From: Rhabdornis inornatus
Taxonomy: Eukaryota; Chordata; Aves; Passeriformes; Rhabdornithidae
Direction of reading: 5' to 3'
Length of the DNA stretch: 64,000 nucleotides
NCBI GenBank assembly: GCA_013397075.1
Contig: VWZS01001918.1
Span: 520,042 to 584,041 of the forward strand
A program made the translations under genes and the position numbers. Within the stretch, counting starts at the first letter, position 1. Each line of letters begins with the position of its first letter. The notes below the pieces were generated by a model. That model worked only from the letters and a program-made list of their open reading frames with translations, had not been told where the DNA came from and did no database searches. Below, in pieces: positions 48,004-60,058 of the stretch.

Positions 48004-50929
48004 GAAGAAATTAAGCTTGTAGATAACATGTTACCTTAAAAAAGAAAGAACACCAATAAATGAAGTGATAGTTGGGAATGTCTACTGATGATCATAGTAG
48101 ATTTCAGGAAATCAGAATGGTTTTAAGTTAAGATATATAAAAAACCCCAAGATTATACAACTGCAAAAAAAAGTTAATGAAGATGATAAGTAAAACTCAT
48201 TATTTCTCTCGTCTGTTCTCTTTCCTCACCTACCACATAAGACCATCAACAGGAAATCTGCAAAGTACAAGTAGTCTATGTAAGAACTGATTCTGAAGGA
48301 AAACGTGTCAGGCAAGTTTTTCAGAGCCTAAGGAGAGTAAGACTTAGCTTATCTGTGCAAATGCAGACAGTTATTAAAAGCATAAGACTATCCAGACATC
48401 ATGAGTGAAGCCGTAGTTAATATGATACAGAAAACTGTAATTCTTTTTCCTTGAAACTGTAGAGAGTGAAAGGCAGAAGGACCTGCTCAAACTTTTTTTT
48501 CTGAAGCTATGTTAATTCTCAAGGGAGTTGGCACAAGGTAATTCCAAACTTTTTACCTTGGACATATATTTAATTGGTGAGAATTTTCGTGGAGATACAA
48601 AAAATTGATAGAAAAAGTCAATAGCATCTTAAAACCAAGCATGCATAGAAAGAACACTAAAATGTGTAAGAAATTTAAAGGAAAATAGCAAAAAGAATAC
48701 AGAGATGTGTATTAGAAAGTGGAGCCAAAGGAAGAATATACACTCCCATACCAAAATAGGTAATGAACTTCAATGTGTAGTTGCTTGTTTCTAGTAGATA
48801 TTGCTGTTCTAGACTAAAGGTGACCAGGTTTTTAATTTCATCCAACATCAGTAATACTCTCTCCCACATAGAATCATATAATTTAATAATATTATCCTTA
48901 TATACTTACTGTAATACTTAAACTCCTCAGAAGATCACTTCCAGAGGTGTGGTTCCTCACAAATTCAGTCCTAACCCAGAATGTGGAATAACACTGTTAG
49001 GGAGGAGTCCAGATTCTCTGTCTGATTTCTAAAGTATGTCAAATGATTAAGCACTGATACCATGCTCAGACTCTGAAGACTGAGGGAGAAGTATACTGTG
49101 TGCAGTAGTTGTGCTCTAGTATTCCACAAATGTGAAATAAATAGAGGTTAAGGGTTTATGTATGTGTTACTCTACAGCTATGCATAGCTTAGCAGCTTGT
49201 GTGTAAATGTCACATGAGTTGTTCCAAGTGAGATGTGGATTTCTTGGGAAGAATTAAGAAAAGACTGCTGAATCAAGAAAGACATAGGAATACTGTCTTC
49301 CTGGACATGGCAGGAGGAACTGTTGTTCTTCAGGCTGAGGAACAGAGACTGTTTTACAGGGCTGTCTTCAGCTATATTAAAATAAAGTAAAGTAGAAAGA
49401 TATTATTACTAATGCTCATCTATCAAAGGAGAAGTAAGTTATTAAACTGTAATAAGAAAAATGAAAGTTGGAGGTTGGAAGGGAAACACAGGTAATGAGA
49501 TGCAAACACTGGAGTAGATTCCTTGGTTGGGCTGCAGAACTTTCACTGCTGGACCTGTTAATGAGCAGATTAGACAACATTTTTCAGAAGAGATTTACCT
49601 ATAATTAGTTTTGCCCATGAGACTCTATCGCATGGTTCCACAAATACTATCCACCTGTTTTTGCTAGGAGGAGTCCATACATTTTTTAGGCTAAAATAAT
49701 AAAGAATACAGGTATTTCTTCTCTCTAACTTTGATTAAAACTGTTTATAGTGCCTCAAAGATTTCTTATTATTGTTTGTAGTACTTACCATGACTTGTGT
49801 TTCATTTAGTATTTGTGTTACCCCAAAATTATATTATAGTCTCTTTTTAACGTGAACCAGGATCTGTGAAATATAACTTGACCAAAAAGCATTAGTGGAT
49901 TTTAGAATTAACTTTGTAATGGTTTCTGTAGCAAAAGCCAAAGATATCTGGTGGGAAGGAAGTAAAAGACTATAAAGTTTTGTAAAAGACATTGTCTCCA
50001 CATTACTCCAACATTATCTCTCACCTTCCACTGGAAAAGGAAAAGAAGTTGGTACATTACCTAAATATCTGAAGGACTATGTTATTGTGATATCTGCTGC
50101 TTTTGTTTGCGGTCTAGAGTAGATTTTTTTTTTTGTGAGCGTGGAAATTGAGAGTGGTGGAGTTCAAGGTTTATGAAGAAAAGCAGCAGCACCTGTATGT
50201 AGACTAGTTAGGTAGAAGAATCATGAGAAAGTCCTGGATGGCCACAGTTGACCATGTTACCCTCTGTCTCAGTTCTCCAGAATATTAACTTCCATTTCAG
50301 TATTTTTATGTATTAAAAGGTTCTGTGTGCGGGAGGTGTTGGTGTGTTTCTGGGGTTGGGGTTTTTTTTTTTGTTTGTTTTTTAGAGGGGTTATGTTGAG
50401 CAATAAGAATATTTGTTCCGTTGGGGAGAAAGGGAAATGAAAGTGCTTTCATTCTCTCTCCTAACTTATTTTTAAAAGGATGGTACCAGAACTACCCCAT
50501 GTATGAGAGCAAGGAGCTATAGACAGGTCATGTTCTGTTGAACTGAACAGAAGCAGTTGGTGAGGGCCATAATAGCCATTCATTTATATTCATCAGGCCT
50601 TCTTCATCTTATAAGAGCTGTGATGAGTCCAACTCTACTGCAACATCCCATGTTTCCATTCTCTGTTAATGCTTGGTTTTCTAGCCTTACTGGACGCTAT
50701 ATACATTGGTCTGGAGTGCGGAGTAGTTCTGATGTGAAATTTCTCCTAACAAATTGATAGAATTCTTACTCATAATATTGCAACCAGCTTTTCTCTCCCT
50801 CTTGTGATGTAGAGAAAGATCAAACTTGTAGCTGTCCTCTTGTTTGTTTTCCCTAGACTTTTTTTTAATTCACATGGACCTTTATTCTGTACAGAAAGTT
50901 AAAATAGAATGAGAAGAAGCTTGTAGATA
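48004..50929. other. Unique DNA, no gene seen
   Basis: No exon or assigned repeat. A GT-rich low-complexity patch at 50325-50385 (GGTGTTGGTGTG, then a T run and GTTTGTTTT). Short frames only. Confidence 0.5.
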
Positions 50930-51300
50930 TCATATTTACCTATTAAACGAGACAGAAATGTGCTTGTTTACTTTATGACAAATGCAGCTTTATTTTAAAG
51001 TATTTTTCGAAGGCCATGACTATGATTCATCAGCTGATTATCAGCTGTAAAGGCTTTTATTAAATACCATCCCCATTCAGCCATTCATTGTTTTCATATG
51101 AAAATACTAAACAATGACTATTGCATGCATAACTCGTCAGTACTGTAAGGCAGGGGGCTGAAATGTGTTGTTCTTCCAATGATATTTCAATTTAAACATG
51201 GCTGCATTGCAGTAATGTCACATCTCGTTTGCACTCTGGACTTGGTGGCAGACAGGGATCATTACAGAGGGAACAGTGAGAAAAATGCATTACACACTAG
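50930..51300. promoter_or_regulatory. Candidate conserved non-coding element
   Basis: Complex sequence with two CAGCTG E-boxes 11 bases apart (51031-51036 and 51042-51047, each preceded by AT). Other motifs are a caudal/HOX-like TTTATGAC near 50972, TTTTTCGAAGG near 51004 and ATCTCGTTTGCA near 51223. E-box pairs are used by bHLH factors (MyoD, neurogenin and ASCL families). No coding frame. Texture-based call. Confidence 0.35.
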
Positions 51301-51823
51301 TCATAACCATAAAAGAAACTAAAGAGAAAGGGACATACCAATGCATGTGCAGCTTCTATAATAGAACAGAAGAATGGGATTGCACTGAGAAATGTACAAA
51401 GGCAGTTAAGTTTAGAGGAGAGTTACCACTGCACTAAACTGTCAAGCCTGAGTCAAATGATATTAATTCTGACACCTCTGGCTACAATACATTGCTTTTG
51501 GATTCAGTTTCTCTACCTTTTGTTCAGTTGCTTCAGTAAAGGCAATTCCCTGGTGCCTTGATTGTTGAGATTATCCTGTTCTATATAGCTTCTCCTCTCT
51601 CTTCCTCTCAATCTTCTCCTCTGTTCTAGCATTATGGGTGTGTGTAAAGATTATGCAGACTGCTGTATTTTTTAAAGTCAGTCATTGGTTTGGATAGACA
51701 GTCAAAATCAAATGGAGAACTGTACTGTTGGCATTTTTTGGGGTAAAGATAAACATGTTTAGTTAAGGACATTCACATATAGAAAAACTAAGTCCAGTAG
51801 ACATCTCATTTTATGTGCTTGTG

Positions 51824-53126
51824 TCACAGAATCACATAATCAATTAGGTTGGAAAAATCCTCTGAGCTTATCAAGTCCAACCTATGGCTGAACACCACCT
51901 TGTTAACTAGACCATGGCACTTAGTCCCAAGTCCTGTCTTTCCTTAGGCACCTGCATGGATGGTGACTCCACCAACCCCCTGGGCAGCCCATTGACATGT
52001 CTAATCACTCTTGTGAAGAAATTTTTTTTAATGTCCAACCTAAACTTCCCCTGGTGCAGCTTAAGACTATGTCCTTTCATCCTGCCACTGGTTGCCTAGG
52101 GGGAGAGGCCGACCCACGCCTGGCTACACTCACAGAGAGTGAAAAGGTCTCCCCTGAGCCTCCTTTACTCTAATTTAAATATCCCCAGCTCCCTCAGCTG
52201 CATCTCACAGGACTTGTGCTCCAGACCCTTCACCAGCTTCATTGCCCTTCTACTGACCTTTCTCAGTACTTCCATGTCCTTCCTGCACTGAGGGGCCCAG
52301 AACTGGACACAGTACTTGAGGTGTGGCCTCACCAGTGCCAAGTACAGGAGAAGAATGACCTCTGTAGCCCTGCTGGCCACAATGGTCCCATTATAGGCCA
52401 GGATTCCTTGGGCACACTGCTGGCTCGTGTTCAGCCACTGTTGACTAGAAACCCCCAGGCCCTTTCCCGCTCTGCCACTTTCCAGCTACTCTTCCCCCAG
52501 CCTGGGGTGGGTGGAAATCAGGGGGTTTTTATGGCTGAAGTGTAGGATCTGGTATTTGGTTGAACCTCATGCCATTGGTCTCCACCCATCTGTCCAGCCT
52601 GTTCAAGTCCCTCTGCAGGGCCTTCCTAACCTCCAGCAAACTGACCCAATTTAATGTCATCTGCAAATATGCTAATGGTGGACTCAATCCCTCTTCCAGA
52701 TCATCAGTAAAGATATTAAGCAGGACTGCACCCAACACTGATCGCTGGGGGACACCATCAGTGGCTGGATGACAACTGGATGCAGCACCATTCCCCACCA
52801 GTCTCTGGGCCTGTTCCTAACCCAGCCAGTTCCTAAAACAGCAAGGGTCCCACCTGTCCAAGCTGTGGGTCTCCAGCTTTTCCGAGGAGAGTGCTGTGGC
52901 AGATGGTGCCAAATGCTTTGCTGAAGTCCAGGCAGGCACATGCACAGTCTGTCCCTCACCCACCAGGTGGGTCACCTGGTCATAAAAGGAGATCAGGTTG
53001 GTCAGGCAGGAGCTGCCTTTCCTGAACCTATGCTGGCTGGATCTCATCCCTTGGTTGTGCTGTATGTCCCATGTGATTACACTCAAGGTGATCTGTTCCA
53101 TAACTTTGCTGGGTACCAAGGTCGTC
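51824..53126 (-). mobile_element. CR1 LINE, longest copy, with RT remnants
   Basis: About 1.3 kb of minus-strand CR1. From its 5' end (about 53126) it holds fragments of ORF2 reverse transcriptase: the VMEQI...SCLTNLISFYDQV stretch (within 52817-53119), the GVPQRSVLG block (52730-52756) and, about 70 bases on but in a different frame, the catalytic FADD box (plus 52656-52667). It also holds the C-terminal LALVRPHLKYCVQFWAP block (within 52165-52380). The frames are separated by frameshifts and stops, so it is inactive. The 3' UTR ends at GTGTCACAGAATCACATAAT in plus reading. In life this ORF encodes the endonuclease/reverse transcriptase that copies CR1 RNA at a nicked target. The endonuclease part is missing by 5' truncation. 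Confidence 0.95.
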
Positions 53127-54638
53127 TTAAAAGTAGTGCATTCTAACTCTCACTGACTGTGATTTTGCTAATGGTTACTGGTAGACACTAAATTCAAGAA
53201 GAAATTTATTCCTCTTATGGTTTACAATAATCTGTTTTTCTGTCATTCTAATTCGTATTCTCTAGCATAAGCAGTTCTTCTTCCTTCTTTCTTTATTGCA
53301 AGCATTTTTTTTCTCATTATTGAAAGTCACTGTGAGACCTTATTTTTGGTAGACCTAATAAACTGAACTCCAGTTAATTGGACAATGGATCGAGAAGCCT
53401 AGCTCTCCGAGATACCTCTGCATGGTGCTCTTGTTTTCAAATGTGTACATAGAAGAGAGAGAGAAGACTAGTCCCAAAGTGTAAATAATTGAATTTATAA
53501 GCAGCTTTATTTTCATCTTGATTATGTTTTCTCCTAGTTTGATAAAGTTAACAAAATACATTCTGTGTCAATTTTGGGTTTCATTGTTTGTTTTGGGACA
53601 CATAGATTATCCCCTCAAGTAATATTCAAGCCCTACCATCTTCACTGATGTTTGTTCTGTAAATGATCTGTAGTACATACAATCAGTGAAAAAGTCTTGA
53701 CAAGTTTGATTACTCAGAATCAATTTAAATGGTGTTTATACTGTTAGAAAATATCAGCAGTTTTCTGGAATAATGGACCTGTAGGGGCAAGTAGTGAATA
53801 AAACTAAAAGGACAAAGAAAGTGTGTTCTGAGATAGACACATGGTTATTAGTCACAGCCTAATTCTGCCTTTAACTCTCTTTCTCAAAACTTGTGGAATG
53901 GTTGTTCCTCTGTTCTTTACTCAGCTTCCATTTTCAGCCTCCCATCTACAACACTTACATCTTTTTGCATGCGTATCCCTTCAGTTACATTTTTCTTGTA
54001 CCTACCTTTACAGATTTTCAGTTCAACATACTACAAACTGTTCCTTTGTGTAATGCTACCATGGGTAAGGAAAAAAAAAATTAAAATTTAACAGGAGGGA
54101 TGGCCAAGCCATAGAGAAGAGCCACCAAAATCCTTTGAACAGCTGTTAACATGGAATTGAAGTGCCCAACTTCATGGGAACAACTTACAAAATCAGCCTT
54201 ATAGTTAATGTGCCTTTCTCTGGATTGTTTGCATTTCTCATGCCCACTAACTTGGCAACTTTGGCCTAATATTATTCAGTGACTCTCTTCCTCCCATTCC
54301 TAGACCAAGGAGGGTATAATTCTTTCCTGGTACTGCAATACATAGAACAGTATTCTAAAGATAGATATCACAACCACACTCTCATCTGTTTTTAAAAGGC
54401 TAATGACAGATAGCTGCTTATGCAAAAAAAAAAAAAAAAAAGGTATTTTGGTTCAAGCAGGCATCAAGAATCAGCAATTTCTTTGGTACCTTGTTTGGCC
54501 ATCTCGCAGACTATGAGGTTCTCTATCCCCTATTTATTGCAGAGTACCTCTAGCACTTAACATTGTGAGTCCTCCTTTTGGATCAGGCAAAGCTTGTTTG
54601 TTAGGAGTCCATAAGAGGAAACCTTTGCTGGTATACTC
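53127..54638. other. Unique DNA, no gene seen
   Basis: Three overlapping short plus-strand frames near 53841-54091 have no recognisable domain. An 18-base A run at 54424-54441. No other repeat recognised. Confidence 0.5.
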
Positions 54639-54980
54639 TGTACTGGTTCTGCTGGGAAAGGGGCAGCTTGCATGGTGCTGTGTTTCAAATTTGTGGCTGA
54701 ACCAGTGGTTGACCCAGCTGACCAAAGAGATACCTCATACCATGTGATGATGTTATGCTCAGCAATAAAAATGAGGTGGGGAATAATCTGATGCTGCGAG
54801 TTGGTGGATGATCGTCTTGGTGGTTTTTGTTTTGTTTTGTTTTTCCTTCATGTATTTATCTTAAACAATGAGTTTCTCATGCCTTTACCCTTCTGATTCT
54901 TTCCCCCAGCTTTCTGTGAGTGTATGAATGAGTGACTGGGTAGGGGTTTAGCTACTGACCAGGATCAAGCCTCTGCATAA
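54639..54980 (+). mobile_element. ERVL-type LTR, internally deleted
   Basis: Recognisable avian ERVL LTR blocks in order: TGTACTGGTTCTGCTGGG (start), GGTGCTGTGTTTCAAATTTG, GTTGACCCAGCTGACCAAAG, ATACCTCATACCATGTGATG, TTATGCTCAGCAATAAAA (core promoter/polyadenylation area; AATAAA at 54764-54769), TTTATCTTAAACAATGAGTT, TTTACCCTTCTGATTCTTTC, and a tail of GTGAGTGTATGAATGAGTGA and GGTTTAGCTACTGACCAGGA. Compared with the family pattern, a segment between the U3 start and GTTGACCC is missing, and the 3' end has lost the usual CACGACA. A (TTTTG)n patch lies at 54834-54846. No retroviral genes adjoin. Boundaries within about 15 bases. Confidence 0.75.
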
Positions 54981-56224
54981 CCCTACCTGTGAAGGTGAGC
55001 CGTCACAAAATATATCACATTTCGTGTCTTCCTGGTTAAAATGTGGCATAGACCCAGGACATGAAAAGTATGGTCTTGTGCCTAAAGTACAACTTTTAAT
55101 CAATGAGTTATTACACTTAAGTAAACACCTTGGTCATTCAGAACATATAAGGGTTGGGGGAAATACTTATACTTCTAAATTGCTATCAGTTCTAGTAGTG
55201 CAGGGTTGCAGCATGTTCCCCTTCAGCTATGAAGTAATTGACTGGTGTAGAAGCCAATCAAAGAAATACATGGAGTTGTGCATCTAATTTTAATTATAAA
55301 TGTGGTCAGATTGGGATGGGCTACTACAATAGCAATAAGCCTTCCAGTAATCAGGAAGAAAAAAAGTAGTTTTAGCAAGCCTATTTTATTTCCTGAAACA
55401 TACACAATATGCTGAAATTTCTGTTATTGTTAGTAGTATGAGTCTTGAAATATTTATGTTTTTCATCATCAATGTCCCAAGTGCCAAGACACAGAAAAAA
55501 ATCAGAATCTTAGGTTATCCTACTTAAACTATTAACATGTATTTGTTATGTTAGGTGATTTCACCCCTTTCTACTGTGCATCCATACCTGATAGATGAAA
55601 TATGTTGTTTGTTACTGCTGACATTCTCTTCTATATTTCAAGTTCATGGTCCAACTCCATAAACTTATAAAGATAATTTAAAAATCTAAACCTCCCAAAT
55701 TTTATCACGTATGGCACTTTTAAGATGCTTAGGCAAGTGTTTTAATATGGCATGTTATTCTGGTACATTACTATTGTCAAAAGTAATGTGCCTTTTGATA
55801 GTCCTTGGGATCTGAAAAGAAAATTGAGCAATAGCCTTAAATGTAAGTGACTAATAAATATACCCTATTTTGGTCATAAATAAAATGTCTCTCTTTATCA
55901 TTGAAACAAGTGGAAGTCTTTTCTAGCTCACCTCTCAACAGTTATGGGTGTACAAATCCTTGGTTGCTCTTTGCTCTGTGCAAAATCTGGGGAAGCTTCC
56001 TTCACCATCAGTTTAACCTTTTCAGTTGTCTTCCTCTGTGTCTGTAGAGAAGGCCAGGATTTAGCCTTGATATTGTAGAAAAAACTCGCGTAGGTTTAAG
56101 AGAGTGGACACCTGGTTGTATTACTCAGTGCAGTGGTGATGGCTGTATTCTCAAGCATTCTGTGTGCTCTAGCCTACTTTGACACCTTTGGGTAGCTGGA
56201 AGGGTTTTTTAACATCATACAAAT

Positions 56225-56247
56225 TAATCCAGCCTGGGGCTGGATTA
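56225..56247. repeat. 10-bp hairpin
   Basis: TAATCCAGCC, loop TGG, GGCTGGATTA: a perfect stem of 10 bp. Both arms contain TAATCC/GGATTA, the bicoid/OTX-type homeodomain core, in inverted orientation. Confidence 0.85.
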
Positions 56248-58881
56248 GCTGTAATGGACAGCATATAAAGATTTTCAGGCACACAGCCATCCACACCTTG
56301 ACAGGCTTGCTGCACTTCCAATAATTTAATAAATCTTTGACGAACTTTAAAAGAAACTGTCAAGATGTTTCATCATTTTTTTTCTTCTTATGCCATTTTT
56401 AGTAAATTTATTGCACATGAAAAAAATACATCCCTAGGCATAGCCCAGGAGCACTAGGACAAGTTTCCTCACTCTTCTGCCAACATGTTTCTGTCGTGCC
56501 CTGGAGGTAGCACCTGGTTTGAGAGGATAGTTCTCTTCTTCATTTCCTTGGCCTCTCAGCTGACAGTATTAAACAGCTAATTAGTGAATAATGGGTTTTT
56601 CTTATGCAGAGGAATTTTACTTCAAAAATTTTGTCTTACAATTATTTGTAATACTCCTTAGTATCTTACAACTGAAACTGGCTTTTTTCTTACCAGAAAA
56701 CTTCTTACTTTTTTCTTCACCTGCACATTCCACTGTATGAGTATAGTGTAATGTTTGTAAGGGTAATGTTCCTAGCAGAAGTAGCGCAATGTTGTCTGTT
56801 TTAGAGAAAAAAAACATTTGGAGTGTTTGGGAACAAAAAGAGATCTGAAAAAATATATACATGGGTGAAAAGAGCAACACAGCTGAATTTACTGCACCAT
56901 TCCTACAAACATCTTTTTGCTTCTAAACCATGACTAGCACCTGAGCATGTTCTCTTTCCCTGTATACTTGAGGATATTTTGCTAACAGAACTAAGAGCTG
57001 TTGCTGCTTGTGAAGCATTATTAACTTTGCTGACTCCGTAACCTTAGAATAAGTCCATGGTCTGATGCCGCTACAGGGAAGAAATTTTGAGTTTCTTTTA
57101 CAGCTTTTATTGTCTTTACCCAGAAAAGGGCTGAAAAATGGAATGTTGGTAACAAGTTGCAGTCCTCCATTTTGCAGTGTCCTGCTATTTTAGTTGAAAG
57201 TAAAATAGAATTCCTCACTGCTTTATTCTCTTGGAAAACCTGGAAATTTACTTTTACCCTCATCAAAGTCAGAGATTTTGGGTCTTAATAGTTTGGGGCC
57301 ATTAAGATTTGCTAATGCGCTTTGAATATCGAAATCATTTATCTGTTTCTATTAATCTAGAATTTTATTGTTTTTTGCTAAAGAAGTACAGTCCAGACAA
57401 TAAAATATCATTGTTGAGAAAAGTAAAAAATTATAATTATTATAAAATATTTTATACAAAGCACTGAAATTGTAGAGAGGAGTGGGAAATTATAACACAG
57501 TTAATGTATTTATGTATCTTTTGCTGTGTACACATAAAAAAGAGAGCACTTGCTTTCCCCTAATGTTCATATAATGCCTGGAGGCTGGAAAGCAAAAGAA
57601 GAGAGATAAATGAAGAGGGAAGGAAGAATGCAAATTGGCTGCAAGGCAAGTTGGTGGTTCATGATCCTTGCTTTGACTTTGATCTAGTCTCATTAATGAG
57701 CAATTTTGCAAAGCTGCAAGGCATTCTCTGGTTGCAGGATAAATTCAGCTTAGGTTGCCCATGCAGGTGTGCATGACACAAGAAGCTTTCCAGAATATAT
57801 GCATTCTTCCAAAAATGTGTTCATTTTAATAACTTAAACCGTTGTGGTTGAACATCACTTCAAGACATGAACTATCAGATGTTAATGGAAGTAGTTTTGA
57901 AATATACTGCTTAAATCAAAGGGGAGAGAGTCCTGAATCCAATCCACTGTGAAATGAACAACTTTCCTGAGATGATGTAAACTACCTCCCGTTTATGATT
58001 ACAGCTAATAAGGTTATAAGCAGCTGACATCACCATAATTCCTACAAGAATTTTGATCCCTTTTGAGGGTGAGTTGTGTTACATGTACAGTACTCATTAG
58101 CAGTCTGGTCTTCCTCTTACCTGGAAGAAAGTCTTACCAAAATCAGTTCCTCAAGTTGTTTAGTACTTTTTGACTAAAGTGCTGTACAGACCTTTGCTAG
58201 AAAGTAGAAAATATCTCTTGCTCTCTGCCCCCTATCTCTAAACAATATTATCTCCTTCACAACATTCATTTTGAAGAAGCAAGAAAGATTCTGCGTGCTT
58301 GTGAGATGGCCAGGGTAAACTGAGAGAACTAATCTTTTTTTCTGGCCTGTAAGGTTTGCACAAGACTGGAAAAGGAATCTGTGCAAAAACTTATCTGATT
58401 CAAGCAGAGGTGTAAGAGGTAGGTATCGGCATTTGCATCTATATATTTGACACAGGAATAGAGGAATGAGTAAGTGCAGTAATGGAATTTTCTGATGTTT
58501 GCTTGGGGTTTTTTGTTCATACAAATTAGCATAGTTAAATATTGAATTAATAAAAATATGTATGCCAAAAAAGACTCATTGTCAAAATTTCCTACGCACA
58601 ATCCAACATCTAAAAGCAAACAAGGAACAAATCCCACAAAAACAACTGTTTTCATTGTACTGATCTGTTTTTCTCAGGTAGTCAATACACTGTAAAAGAA
58701 AATAAATAATAATAAAAAAGATGTTATCTAAAATTTTTAAGATGTTTTGTAATACAAAACTAAGAAAATATGTGATTGCAAAATACCATCTCTGGTAGCA
58801 GTTCTAATCCCGCCCTTTCTTAGCTTTCTAGTATGTGAACTTAAGAATTATACCAATTTTTTTTTATCTATTCAATTTATT

Positions 58882-58897
58882 CATACATACATACATA
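58882..58897. repeat. (CATA)n microsatellite
   Basis: Four CATA units. Short and perfect. Confidence 0.85.
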
Positions 58898-60044
58898 GTA
58901 CTAGTATGTCTGCTTTCACCCTTTCAAACTTGGCATTTCTAAGCTGTCTTTTGTTTACTTTGGATTGGTACTGCACTCTCTACTGTCTTGTAGCTTTCTC
59001 TTAACCATCTGTAGTTGACTGAATAGTTGGACAGGTCAAATTAACATTTTTTATCAGATTTCTTCTTTTATTTTTCCAGAATTGTATAATTTAAGCTGAT
59101 TCAATATTAATTATATTCATCTTTATGTATCAATATAAAGCAAGTTAATCTGCATTTGCCACCTAAAATAGGGTTTTCCTAGCAAGTAAATGAGTGAGCA
59201 AGTATTGAATTCACAATGTTGTTGTATTTACAATAAACTTTTTAAAAAATTTATTCACTGATCCTTTCAAAGTAACCAACTGGATAGGAAGAAGGTGAGC
59301 AGCTGATGTTTTTGTTGGGCCATTATACGTGCCTTAATTCTGAAGAAAGCTAAGAATCTGCACTATTTAATGTATTTAATTTAGATTTTGTTGCTACAGG
59401 GAGACTATTGGGAAAACACAACCAGCTAAGTGACAAATATATAAACTGCATTCTTACAAAACTTTAAAACCACGGCTTTAGTCTTTATTTATGAAGGAGC
59501 TTCTAAAATGCAGCTGTTGTCTTTATGAAATTGAGCTGTAATATCATTTGAATAGAGCACTTAATAGGTGACTGGGGCTATCGGAATATCAAACTGGAGC
59601 CTAGAGTACTAAATCCTGTTTCTTTCACAGCAAGTAGGAACTGTTGAGGAAGGCCACTAAAAAGATATACTTTGCACTCCACAGTAACTGATGTAGTATG
59701 GTAAACCTTTAAACATTAGCTGATCACTTATTACCTGGATAGTGGCACACCAAAATTTGGAAAAATTTTTAAAGGCGATCTGCAAATTTTCTAAACAGAA
59801 GGGTTAGAAATAAAAGGTAAGTGAATTATAAGCCGGTCTCCTTGCAGTCAGTCAGGAATACACATTATGAACTGGAAAGGCAGAGCTTGAGCTTTGAAAT
59901 GAGCTTGAGCTTCCAAACTCAGGTGACAGAGAAGGAAAGCCATAAAGCAGTAAGTCCAGTCCTGCTGCTACTCAAGTGAAAGGCAGAACTGGTATTTACA
60001 CTTGCTGGGTCTTGGTGCCCTGAGCATTCCCTGCTCCTAACGCC

Positions 60045-60058
60045 ACCTGCTAGCAGGT
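60045..60058. promoter_or_regulatory. 14-bp palindrome with paired CACCTG/CAGGT boxes
   Basis: ACCTGCTAGCAGGT is a perfect palindrome. With the preceding C it gives CACCTG facing CAGGT, the E2-box form bound by ZEB and SNAI zinc-finger factors. It lies in a locally GC-richer patch. Function is inference only. Confidence 0.3.

Noticed and set aside
48864..48990. ACATAGAATCATATAATTTA as a possible CR1 terminus
   Set aside because: Only the first 20 or so bases resemble the CR1 end; the following sequence does not.
49464..49485. GTTGGAGGTTGGAAGGGAA resembling CR1 3' end
   Set aside because: Too short and flanked by unrelated sequence; could be chance.
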